Below, in pieces: positions 1 through 11,132 of a stretch of 64,000 nucleotides of DNA; position 1 is the first letter of the stretch; each line of letters starts with the position of its first letter. The translations under genes and the position numbers were made by a program. The stretch lies in contig JYIP02000014.1 in assembly GCA_001051155.2 (NCBI GenBank), positions 62,001 to 126,000 of the forward strand, given 5' to 3'. The notes under the pieces were generated by a model, which did not search any database, was not told the origin of the DNA, and saw only the letters and a program-made list of their open reading frames with translations. This DNA comes from Chrysoporthe austroafricana (taxonomy: Eukaryota > Ascomycota > Sordariomycetes > Diaporthales > Cryphonectriaceae).

Positions 1-1
1 C

Positions 2-415
2 TTGCGGAGCTTCCAGGCCGGAGCTGCCAGCCTCGACTCAGCCCATGTGTCACAGCCCTTCCTGGAACACAATGACAGATCTACCTATGGTGGCAGCAAG
101 ATCACAGTGACTGCAGCGGGCCAGATGCAGCGCAGTCGAACAGTCATGTTCCGCGCGTCACCCCTGCAGCAGTCTCTGAGAGCCGCCATTCATGCTGTGT
201 CTCTGGGCATTGCTTACATTGTGATGCTGTTGGTTATGAGCTATAACGGCTATGTTATCATATGTGTGATCATCGGCGGTGGGCTCGGCAAGTTCTTTTG
301 TGACTGGATGACAAGGCGGATTATCTTGAACGTCGGGGGCGCGACAGACGGCACCGCTTCCAACGAGGATGCTGATAACGGGGGGATCGAAGAACCAAGC
401 GTATGCTGTGGCTAG
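2..415 (+). CDS. Ctr-family copper transporter, C-terminal part (5' end outside window)
   Basis: This is the last coding exon of a high-affinity copper transporter of the Ctr family, which moves Cu(I) across the plasma or vacuolar membrane as a trimer. The frame is open to the left window edge, so the start lies upstream. The visible part has a soluble loop, then two close membrane segments. The first holds the family M-x3-M signature (MLLVM, followed by SYN) and the second a glycine-packing motif (GGGLG). The tail ends in a vicinal cysteine pair (VCCG), typical of the copper-handover end of Ctr proteins. It converges with the gene on the opposite strand, with 73 nt between stops. The family call is firm; subcellular location cannot be told from this piece. 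Confidence 0.85.
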   Translation: MRSFQAGAASLDSAHVSQPFLEHNDRSTYGGSKITVTAAGQMQRSRTVMFRASPLQQSLRAAIHAVSLGIAYIVMLLVMSYNGYVIICVIIGGGLGKFFCDWMTRRIILNVGGATDGTASNEDADNGGIEEPSVCCG

Positions 416-488
416 GTGAACAGATGCAACCCTCCTCTCGGGCCTTATTCTCAAGAAGACCGGGAAACATTGTCAATGCGAGACCCCA

Positions 489-2116
489 TCAGGTCTTCAA
501 AGTCATACCCACTCCTCTCAGCTTACGGATCTCCTCGGCCAAAGTGACGCTATTGCGATAATACTTAGCTCTGGTCTTACCATCTACCCTACCTCCGCCG
601 TTAGTGCCCGCGAGCTGTGCTGCTTTCTTTGCATGTTCCTCCTGCTCACAATTCCAATCAAGAAGTTCCTGGCACATTCCTTCGAGCGTCGTCACTATAC
701 CACCGTATCCAAGACCACCTTGATCGACGGGCTTGCGCGCGTCGTCCATGTTCCCGACGAGGTGCGTGCAGATAGAAAAGAGGCCTGGCTCCAGGTAGAC
801 GATGTCGCCGGGGAGTTTCGGCAGGACCTTGGACAGCCAAGGAAGCCTTGCAGGGAGCAGGTTGTAGAACTCTACGGCGTAGGCAAGCAGCAACATGGCG
901 GCTGGTGGGACTTCGAGTAGGCGAAACGGCGTGATTGCCAGGCATGAGACGACTTTGTAGAGATCACCGTAGTAGATGGGAGGATTGGGGTCAGTCACAC
1001 AGAACGGCCGACCTGCTTGAGGTGAGGAGAAGGACCTGGGGTCTGAAAGGATAGATTCGAACTGCAGGTGCGCCACGGCGCAGTTGATTCCATGCACGAA
1101 GCTCTGGATGATGTGCGCCACCCACCTGGGTTCCTGTCAGCGAACATGAAGCCCCGCGCTCGGTAGATGGACGCAATGGAGCTCACTCACTGGGGATACG
1201 TCTGCATGTTGAGTGGCGCGCCGATGAGATTGTCCGTGGGATGGCCGTACACGCCGTTCGCAGGTCGGATGCAGCCGGTCCTCAACTGCTCTCCATTGGC
1301 ACCACATACAGTCCTCTCGGCCTTCGCTTTGGAGGCAGGGTAGTTCCCAAAAAAGCCGCGATGCGGACGGAGCGGCAGGAAGAAATCAGATTCATCCAGG
1401 ATCTGTGAGTACCACCGGGGAAAATCATGCCATCTCCATGGGGCCGTCCAGAACTCCACGGGACGGATGCCTATGGAGGCGCTTGACGTCGATATGAAGA
1501 CATCGGCGCCCGCTCTGCGCGCAGCAGCAAGCACGTTCTCGGTTCCACGCACGTTGACAGACTCGCAGAAGCCGTTGACTAGCTCCGAGCGGGCGGAGGG
1601 GATGATCACTGCGGCAGTATGGAAAACTGTCAGGGGCAGGCCGGCCGCGGACCTGTCCCAGGGTGCGGCGAACGCAGCCTCTGTGGACTCAACAGACGAG
1701 ATATCCGTCTTGTGGAACTGGACCTTGGTCGGAGGACCGCTGAGCATGTCCGCCCGGTGAGGCTCCTGAAAGTCGACAATGCGAATGGTGCTCGGGGGCT
1801 GGCCCCTCTCAAGGAGCTGCAGCACTATATACCCACCAACGAGGCCTGAGCCTCCGGTGATGATGTATCGACGGTGCAGCCTAGGTGGCAGCTTAGAGCC
1901 ATACGAGGCGGTGGTAATGGGGTCTCTGGAGAGGCGCTGATACGTGTCCTTGATCTCCGACCGAGTCCACCGCCGAGGAATAAGCTTCTGAAACTCCGGG
2001 GGTGTAGTACTGAGGAGGCGGTTAAGGTTAATAAGGTATAGTAGGAGGAGGACCAAAAAAGCAGAAAATATGAGAACTGCCACATCGAGGTGATGCCCTG
2101 CTTGCGCTTCAGTCAT
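489..2116 (-). CDS. Membrane-anchored 3-beta-HSD-type extended SDR dehydrogenase
   Basis: Two exons, complement(1191..2116) and complement(489..1125), give 520 aa. The 65-nt intron starts GTGAGT and ends CCCAG, and splits a Gln codon. Residues about 11-30 are a hydrophobic anchor. A Rossmann nucleotide-binding motif TGGSGLVGG lies at 87-95, and the SDR catalytic pair is visible as Y259-x3-K263 (YPASK). The layout matches NAD(P)-dependent 3-beta-hydroxysteroid or sterol-4-alpha-carboxylate dehydrogenases, which oxidise a 3-hydroxyl on sterol-like substrates at the ER. The true substrate is open: many fungal paralogues serve secondary metabolism rather than ergosterol synthesis. The ATG at 2116 is followed directly by the anchor. 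No clustered synthase supports a biosynthetic cluster here. Confidence 0.82.
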
Positions 2117-4395
2117 GATGGATACCTTTTAGGCGTTGCTTCCGGTATTCTGGATTGTTTTGTGTGAAATCCGACTCCGTAGTGCCTGTGCTGTGTGTCA
2201 TGCCATCATGGACTTAAGCGGTCCCGGATCGTTTCGAAATCCGGTTAAACAGGTGGGGTTGCATTAACCTTTCCCTTCCAGAGACACTAATATTCCTGCT
2301 ACTTCGTTTCTGAAAATCCCCGAACGGGGCCCAGGGATATCCCGAAGCCGCGCTGCAGCTCGTTGCAACCAAGTCAAGGCCTTGGAAATGCGAGGAGCTA
2401 CGAGTAATTTTGAAAGTTCGGAAGCGGGCGGCATGAGAGCGAGGCTACAGTTCGTAATTGAGCACTTTGTTACCAAACCATTTAGCATGTAACCAGGAGT
2501 CAGACGATGTGCCGCAGCAGAAGCAATTCCACAGTTGCGACTTGGTGTACTCGGAATGTGAACCACGCTGACTTCGGGGCGTCGACAAAATCACAACGAT
2601 AATATCAATCATCAGAGTGAACTTCTGATGACAGATTGTGACTCGCCGGCCCAGACTTAAACAATACACAGAGGGCCAAGAAGTAGTAAGAGTGGACACT
2701 TAATAGTAATCGTATAGCGTCACGAAGACTTGTGTCCTGGCGCAAGGCAGCGACAACACTACCTAGGTATTTAAAGAATTAGCAAGTACCTGGCATGTCT
2801 CAACATTCCCTCCGTTCTTCGCGCAACAGTCCATCGAAATGTTGAACTACCGGAGTTGCAAGCATAGAATTAGATCTGAAATTGAGGTTGAGACACGGGA
2901 CGGCATGTACCGGAGAATCAGGCATAGACGGCGGAGAGGTGGAGGGGGGGGGGATACTATTCACCGTCTGGATCGAAGAGCTTCGAACATATGTTGATTT
3001 CGAGAGTCGGGGGCGTACAGCGCGGCGCTGACGGATGGCAGCCTCGCGGATTTCATTGACGATATGCGGTGTGGGCGAATACGGCGGAGGGTCGTCGGAA
3101 TAGTAACTGGCTCACAACACGTAGCAGCTGCTACGGCCCAGGGAGCCCTGGTGGGTGGAGGCATTGACTTACCAGGGACTAGGGATGTTTTAGGAAGTTT
3201 ATTCATACAAGTGTTGCACGGCTGTTTCCAGTTAATGTTGAGAAACTGTGGCAAAAGCCATGGAATTAACGTAAACCTGAGCTTTATTTGGATTAGCGGT
3301 GCCCAATTGCAAGTACTTGATGTGCTCAATACTTAACAGCGAACAAATGATGATCTCGCTATCCCCACTGCCACCATAGGGCGTACACTTGTTGATCGTG
3401 GGGACGGAGAGGCTGGATAGGCCCCATTGTAGTTACTTAGTACCGACCTGGCAAAGAGTAAATAGGCATTCCCTTCACCGTGCAACAAATATAATATCTA
3501 CCAACATGGACCACTTGCCTCGGTCAACTTGAGGTTAAGCCCGCTGACATTTTACATCACTTACATAGGGCAGTATCTACTATTCGCTACCGTGCGGCGC
3601 TGTTTAAAATAGCGAGCTAACAGTCTCTCTCGCTCCTGTAACGATATCTTCCAGCAAAGCTAACAATCCGCATTTTCGGTGCGTGAGAAAGAACTGGGAA
3701 AGAACTTTTATTACTTTGGGCAGTCAGTGCTGTTTCGCACTTGATACCCACCGCCAGCGTTGGCTCGCTCTATGCCGCCCGATTTGATAGGGAATCCCCT
3801 CGTGAGGCTATCGAGCACTTCTGTGTTGCTGTCTAAGATCGTCTTGATAAAGCAATAGCCGCACGCTTTGCCGGCCATCGTGAGTATTCCAAGGTGAACC
3901 TGAAAACTCTTGGAGGGCGTCTCATATTTATTAACCTAGGCCGCGCCCGTGGCTGGCCTTAACGCTTTCTCAGCTTTGATTACCCGGTGTGTTTGTAAGA
4001 TATTAATTACTGTGCCCACATCTAGTAAGGATTGCCAACTGCGACAATACCATCTCCACTCATCACACAATAGAACTCTGCCCGGGGTCAGGCTCTCCGT
4101 CCCGAACTACAGATGGTCCACCGCCGGGGTCCGGCAGCTAGTGCTGAGATAAGAAGTTATGAAAGATAACCACGACTGTTCTTCCGGAGATAAGACCTTG
4201 CGGTGTGAACACGGCATTATATAGGTTACACTCGAGTGAGCACTCCTCACTGGTGCGGATATAGACGCAGATGCAGAGGTATAAATGAGCAAGTAGCCGC
4301 TGTCAACGTAGTGGTGATTCATAACGGCTCAGAGTCCGTGGCAAGCAAGCGTAAGCTTAAGATCAATCTTTCAAATAGCTCATGAGGTCCTCAAG
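2117..4395. other. Intergenic, 2.3 kb, no supported gene
   Basis: All six frames carry frequent stops. A stretch near 3690-3963 (+) reads open for about 90 codons with one stop, but nothing in it is recognisable, so it is not called. A G-run lies near 2943. The right end serves as the upstream region of the amidase gene. Confidence 0.6.
4280..4286 (+). promoter_or_regulatory. TATA-like element of the amidase gene
   Basis: TATAAAT lies 110 nt upstream of the amidase ATG at 4396, within the usual distance for a fungal TATA box plus leader. Position and sequence only. Confidence 0.35.
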
Positions 4396-6510
4396 ATGAC
4401 CAGCCATTCCAACTTGTGGACCTGCTCACACTTATTTGGGCTCGGGGCACTCTTTCTCCTCGGCGCCTCCCCGCACGCCTCGTCTCAGCTTACGGGAAGC
4501 GGCGTGTCCGTCGTCCTGAATGATGTTGACTACTTCATCTCGCCCTTTATCACAGGATACGTCAGTATCGAAGCTCAATCGCTCCTAGCTGTTGGGAGTA
4601 TCTATGGTTTTACCCCGGTCACGGTCGTGCAAGGAACTATCGTCCAGTCACAACTCAGTGAGCTGTTCGGCAACTGGACCGCGAGCGATGATGTATTCCA
4701 AGATGGCTTCACTGGCGCGGTCTTTCTCGAGTCAGAGGTAGCACCGTATAGGCTCCAAAACACAGTTACCAATACGACAGCGTTTCCTCTCAATTCAACA
4801 GTACCCTCCGGGCCTTATTTTCTCGATAGAAGCACCGGCGCGCTGCACCAGGTCTATCGACTCTATGACGACTTCGCCGGGTCATTCATAACATCCCTCC
4901 TCCAGACTCCGGAGGGATCCTTCCAGTCCCTCTCAGCTCAAGTAGCCTCCTCAGCAACCTTGACCGTTGGCGTCCCTTCACGGATCTACTTCACCAAGAC
5001 GGAGAATAAGCCCCTGGCCGGAGTCCGAGTTGGAGTCAAGGTGTGTCCGAGTCCGTCAAAACACCTCAGCCCTTTCAAGATAGACTCTGAGCAGTGCGAA
5101 AAGTGGCGATTTAAAGAATACAAATACTAACCGATACCACTCAACAGGATATTTACCAGTTAGCAGGAGTAAAATCGTCATACGGGAACCGGGCCTGGTA
5201 CAACCTCTACCCCGAGAGCAATGTCACGGGGCCGGCCGTTCAGCGGCTCATCGACGCCGGCGCTCAGATCGTCGGTTTGCAGAAGCCTAGCCAGTTTGCA
5301 AATGGTGAAACCGCTACTGAGGACTGGGTTGACTATCATTCGCCCTTCAATCCTCGCGGCGATGGCTATCAAGATCCGTCCTCGAGCTCGTCCGGCGCTG
5401 GAGCAAGCATCGCCAGTTATGACTGGCTTGATATTGCCCTTGGAAGTGACACAGGTGGCAGTATCCGCGGACCTTCTGAAGTTCAAGGATTATTCGGCAA
5501 CCGTCCGTCCCACGGACTGGTATCTCTGGACAACGTTATGCCGCTTAGTCCGGTATTGGATACCGCGGGATTCCTCACACGAGACCCGTATCTATGGGAT
5601 GTGGCCCAGAAAGTGTTATATGGAGACAACTATACTTCTTTCGTAGACAGCGCCTGGCCGCCGACCTATCCAACGAAGATATACACAGTCGGGTTTCCTA
5701 CCGACGCCAGTGCCAGCGATGCGGATGCACTGCTCATCAACTTCGCAAACAAGCTAGCCGAATTTGTCGGCGGAAATGCTACAGCGCTCGATCTCTCTGG
5801 AGCATGGGCCGATGCAAATGTGACCGGAGCTGGAGACGTGCCACTGGCCGAGTTTCTGAACCTGACCTACCCGACGTTGATCGGAAAGCAGCAAACAGAG
5901 CTTGTCAGAGACCCGTTCTACGAGGACTACGCAGGTATATTCGTCCTTATACACCACGGCGTGCCCGGGTTGAAGGTTCTAGTGTTCTCCTGCTGACGGA
6001 TGATTTGCAGTACTTCACAATGGCCGGCTGCCCTTTGTCGACCCGGCTCCCCTGATCCGCTGGGCTTTTGCAGACAGCCAGCCCGCGGACGCGCTCGATC
6101 TGGCCATCAGTAACAAGACGGCGTTTATGGAATGGTTCGGTTCCGAGATCCTCGCTCCTGTCGACAATGCCTCTCAGTGCTCCTCTGGATTCCTGCTGTA
6201 TCCGGGATCGACTGGCTCACAAATACCTCGCAACGCGTACAGGTTGGCACCGTCTGTCCCGTTCGGGTTTTCGAGCGGACGGATCAGTGTCTTCAGCGAG
6301 TGTCCGGACAGCGTATTCCCCGTGGGGCAGGTGAGCGGGTTCAGCAACATCACGCAGCATGACGAGTTCTTCCCCGTCACGGTTGATGTCCTCGTCGCGA
6401 AGAATTGTGACGGGCTGATAGTGAAGCTGGCGCAGGATCTGGTGTCTGCAGGTATTGTGCCTGTGCCAAAGGTCGGCCAGACTATCAATGGGGGCGAAGT
6501 CCTGAAATGA
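4396..6510 (+). CDS. Secreted amidase with Arp1-like N-terminal region
   Basis: Exons 4396..5040, 5148..5934 and 6011..6510 encode 643 aa. A signal peptide covers about the first 30 residues. Residues 35-200 resemble the N-terminal region found in fungal proteins labelled scytalone dehydratase-like Arp1. The amidase-signature domain follows. Its Ser-cisSer-Lys triad can be read as K215 (last codon of exon 1), a Ser near 297 in the SSGAGAS segment, and nucleophile S320 in [12 protein letters not shown]. Family members hydrolyse amide bonds; the substrate is unknown. Intron 1 starts GTGTGT and ends CAACAG; intron 2 starts GTATAT and ends TTGCAG. Many N-x-S/T sequons fit secretion. The Arp1 link is by resemblance and does not prove a role in melanin formation. 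Confidence 0.85.
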
Positions 6511-7327
6511 GATGATATCTTAGAATGGCGAGAATAAATTACCCCAGTTCAGGCGTGGCGCATTCATGTCTGAACGGCATTGAAATTTCGGTCCTGTCTG
6601 CCGAGTCCGGCAAATGCCACTGATCGATGAGGTGACACATCTCGTTGCCGACCAGAGCTGGTACCCTGCCGGACCATGAAAACACAGAGGCTTACACCAT
6701 CACCCTATTCGGATCCAGGCCCGAACGTAGACTGGACGACATCGAATTATTCCGGGTCTGGACGAACCGTCCCCAGCGTGCAGGGTGCTGGGTTGCTCTT
6801 AATTCCCAAGCTCGACGCTTGCAGCTAGCGCTAACTACTTTTCCCTCCACAAGCTGACCGAGTTCGCCAGGTCGGACCGAGATGCAATTCCCAAGAATCT
6901 GGGGCGCTACATATGTACATACCCCACACTCGCAACCCCAGTTTCATTGATCCTAGCTGCAGCAGAGGAAAGGTCACCCCATGCCCAGGATGCTGGCCAA
7001 GTATTTACTGTGGGTATGACGTGGATGTGGCTGGATCCCATATCTGAATGCGGTATGGCCGAAACCGTCACGAGAGTTGGGGATCGAGGTATTTCTGAAT
7101 CCTCCCCACAAAGCTTCACCGATGCTTCTCGAGCGGCAGAGAGAAACGGGCCACGGTCCCTCTCAGCCATATATGGAGGACAGCTGGTCGACCCCCTCAT
7201 GTCTCAAAGATTGTGCAACGCTTGTCGAGTGAAGGCACTGTAGGACAGGTGCGTCACGTGTTCTTGGTTTCCACCGATTCACCTAATCCATAAGCCTCCA
7301 ATTCAACCTCGCTTCCTAGTGGCAACA
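6511..7327. other. Intergenic, 0.8 kb, upstream of the trehalase gene
   Basis: No gene is supported. Overlapping open frames on both strands around 6907-7243 have no recognisable motif. The stretch presumably holds the trehalase promoter; no clear TATA box was found near the start. Confidence 0.5.
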
Positions 7328-10300
7328 ATGGCCGGATTATCTTTGCAAAGGTCACTGTTCCTCTGCTTTGCCGTCGTGCCCACCGTGTTGGGGCAGGTCT
7401 ACAACACCCGCTTCGAAGGGGTCACCTGGGATAATGACAACTGGATCCTGAAGACCACGACACTTGACCAGGGGCATTACCAGTCGCGGATGTCCCTAGC
7501 GAATGGATATCTTGGGATCAACCTGGCCGCGGTGGGGCCTTTCTTTGAGGTTGACTCTCCAGTAGATGGCGATATGATCTCGGGGTGGCCCCTTTACAGT
7601 CGCAGACAGACATTCGCGACAATTAGCGGCTTTTGGGACTTTCAGCCTACTACTAACGGAAGTAATTTCCCATGGCTCTATCAGTACGGCGGTGAGAGCG
7701 TGAGTAAGTCTCCCAGAAATCTTGGAAGACATATATCCATTCTGGAAGGTTTCGGGCCCGGCATCCCTTTGTTCCTTCGTGCCAGGTTTATCATGAGCTG
7801 ATCTGACGATCGACAGTATCTGGAGTCCCCCACTGGGCTGGGCTGACTGTGCAGGCGAGGAACGGTCAGATCCTAAACGCCTCCGTTGACGCCTCCCAGA
7901 TTTCGAATTTCAGCTCCGCAATGGACTTCAAGTCAGGTGTATTGTCATGGAATTACACCTGGAGCCCTGGAGATTCACCCGCTCTGGCAATTTCGTACAG
8001 AATGTTTGTATCCAAACTCCACATCAACCAAGCTGCAGTACAGCTTACCTTGACGGCGTCCAACACCACCAACGTCACCGTGGTTGACGTCCTAGACGGA
8101 GACTGTGCCGTGCGGACAGACTTTGTGGACAATGGATTAGAGGCCGGTAACGCGACAATCTGGTCAGCTGTTCGCCCGAATGGTATCAAAAACGTGACCG
8201 CGTACATATACTCGACTCTGTCAGGAGATGATGTTTCGACAACGCAGCCCATCACGGATAGCCCATCCATCGGGGCTAACCAGTCGTCGATCGCCCAGTC
8301 TGTGCAGATCGATCTGGCCGCTGGAAGCACCACGATACTGACAAAGTACATTGGGGGAGCTTCCACGGACGCGTTTGCTGATCCTCAATCCGTGGCTCGG
8401 GAAGCGTCGACTTCAGCAGCTGCCGAAGGATTTGACAGCCTGTTACAGAGCCACAGTGCCGAATGGGCAAGCATCTTGACAGAAGATTCAGTCGATAGCT
8501 ATTCGTTCGCCAACGGCACTCTTTCGAGTGATCCTTACATTGTCGAGCTGCAAATCACATCCGTTACTAACCCCTATCAACTGCTTCAAAATACCGTCGG
8601 CAGCAATGCGATTTCTGCAGCTGGCAACAATTCCAAGCTCAATGTCAACAGTATCTCTGTTGGTGGCCTGGGATCTGATAGCTGTAAGTGGTCTTCTCTG
8701 ACTCCTGTGGTGCCATCCCTAGTCACTTGTACAAAGCTCGCTCGTCAGGCTCCTCGTTCTGACACCAAGCAGATGCGGGGCTTGTTTTTTGGGATGCTGA
8801 TATATGGATGTCGTCGGGGCTCGTCGTCTCCTTTCCTCAGGCCGCGACGGCAGGTGCTAATTACCGAGCTCGCCTCCTCCCTCAAGCTCAGAAGAACATC
8901 GAAATGGCATTCTCGTCTTCCCAAAATGAGTCTGGGAAGTTCACGGATTCCGGAGCCGTATTCCCATGGACTTCAGGGCGCTTTGGCAACTGCACAGGCA
9001 CAGGCCCTTGCTTCGTGAGCTTTCTCTTCTCTGAGTCCTACTTGGATCTACGATACTAATTCGATATTCTAGGACTACGAATATCACATAAATGGCGATA
9101 TTGGGCTTGAATTATATAATTATTATGTTGTCTCTGGTGATATCGATACTTTTAGGGAGGATTACTTTCCTATATACGACGCTATTGCTGTGTTTTACTC
9201 GGATCTTGTCAGCCTCAACGAGTCTACAGGAACATATGGCCTCACAAATGCAACTGATCCGGTATTGTTCTCCTCGCTTCTAAATAGAAAGTTGTTAGCT
9301 GACGTTGTGGTCAGGACGAGTACGCGAACAATGTGGACAATCCAGGCTATACGATGGCGCTCATGAAAACCCATCTTGAAACGGCCAACATATTCCGCAC
9401 AATATTAGGCCTACAAGAGAGCAGCCGGGCGGCCAATAGGTCCAATAACATGAACGTGCCCGTTGACAACGCAGTGGACCTCATTCTAGAGTACACGGCA
9501 ATGAATGGCTCCATTTGTAAGGGACATTTGTTTCCGCCAACCTCATCGTGAGGGGCAGACTTCCTAACTCTTCACAGCGGTCAAGCAAGCAGACGTCGTC
9601 CTTATCGATGACTTTCTAGATTATCCAAACCAGTATTCACTCTCGGATTTGGACTACTACGCGGGCAAGCAATCTGACGACGGACCTGGCATGACGTATG
9701 GGGTGTTTAGCATCGTCGCAAATGCGTTTTCGCCCTCGGGCTGCTCTGCCTATACCTACGACGTGTACTCCTCCTATCCCTATGTTCGTGCCCCCTGGTT
9801 TCAGTACTCTGAGCAGCTGGTCGACGACTATACCCTGAACGGAGGAACGCATCCGGCCTACCCGTTCCTCACAGGCATGGGCGGTGCCAATCGCGTCGCA
9901 ATCTTTGGCTATCTCGGCCTTCGTCTTCGTCTCGATGCCGTGAGTGTCAACCCTTCTCTGCCTCCGCAGATCTCGCGCCTGAATTATCGTACGTTTTACT
10001 GGCAAGGCTACCCCATCAACGCAACCTCCAACGCCACGCATACTAGCATTCAGCGCATCCCTGGGAAGCAACTCGCGAACGCTAACCCGGCATACCTGAA
10101 CGCTTCCATCCCCGTCACCGTCGGAAACAACACCGCCATCGCAGCCTACGAGCTTGCTGCCTCCGGAGAGGCAATCGTGATAGCTAATCGTGATATTGGC
10201 TCCGTCAAGACCTGGCTCGGGAACATTGCGCAATGCGCCCCGGTGACTAGCGAGGACAACTTCGAGCCGGGTCAGTTCCCCTTCGCCGCGAATGACGGAG

Positions 10301-10833
10301 CTATCTCCACCAAGTGGCAGCCGTCCCAGGCCAATATCACAAGCAGTGTGACAGTGGATCTCGGAACTGAATCGCAAGGCCAGCTCGTCACCGGCTTCAG
10401 GTTCGACTGGGCGCAGGCGCCACCCCGTGGATATAGTGTCACCTTTTCGAACACCACCATCACTGCACAGGGACACGGCCATGGCGTCGCCAACGCCACG
10501 GAAAGCGATAGCGTCGAGATCAGTAGCCCCTACAATACCGCCGCCGCAAACTTGATCCAGCCTTATACAAGCAATACCACAAATGCCACGCTGAGCATAC
10601 CGGTGTATGCAGGACGTTATGCTACGCTGTCTATCTGGGGCAATCAGGCTTCGGGGGACGATGGAGTTGGAGCGTCAGTAGCGGAATTTGCAGTCATTAT
10701 TGGCACAAACACTACAGGCAACGTGGTGGCCGGTGATGCCAATCAGTCAAGCCAGGGTGTCACATGGAATGCTGGCCGCGCAAGTATGGTTTGCATTACT
10801 ACTGCGGTGCTGTCTGTGGTATTATTACTCTAG
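7328..10833 (+). CDS. treA: Acid trehalase, GH65, GPI-type
   Basis: Six exons (7328..7703, 7817..8683, 8773..9014, 9073..9261, 9315..9516, 9578..10833) give 1043 aa. The enzyme splits extracellular trehalose into two glucoses at acid pH in the periplasm or cell wall. A signal peptide ends near VLGQ. GH65 landmarks are VPHWAGLT after intron 1, a WDADIWM segment, and DYEYHINGDI at 496-505, which begins exon 4. The protein is rich in N-glycosylation sequons. The last 15 residues are hydrophobic and end in leucines, as in GPI-anchor signals. All five introns are 53-113 nt and keep phase. Two sugar permeases lie about 6-11 kb away, consistent with but not proof of a shared sugar-use role. Symbol taken from the Aspergillus orthologue name. 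Confidence 0.92.
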
Positions 10834-11132
10834 TTAAGCTGTCACAATGACTAGGGGACTCAAATAAAGTAGGCAAGGCAGTTAGGTGAACATGAGATAT
10901 AAGGGGAAAACTCTGAACCCATTTTGCAACATCCTTCGTATTAGACGTGTTATCATGGCAGGGAGTTCACCCTTAACATTCGTCGAAGTTGCCATCACCT
11001 TATGGAAAGTCTCCAGGTTGCTAAGTTTGGAATGCTCTTTGAGAGGTTCCCAAGAGGCCTTGATCATAGACTAGACCTCCGCACTCAGCGGGCCGCAGCT
11101 ATGGGGTATTATCGCAGCCTCACGCTGGTGGT

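Noticed and set aside
3690..3963. About 90 codons with one stop on the plus strand
   Set aside because: One interruption and no known motif; not clearly better than chance in this region.
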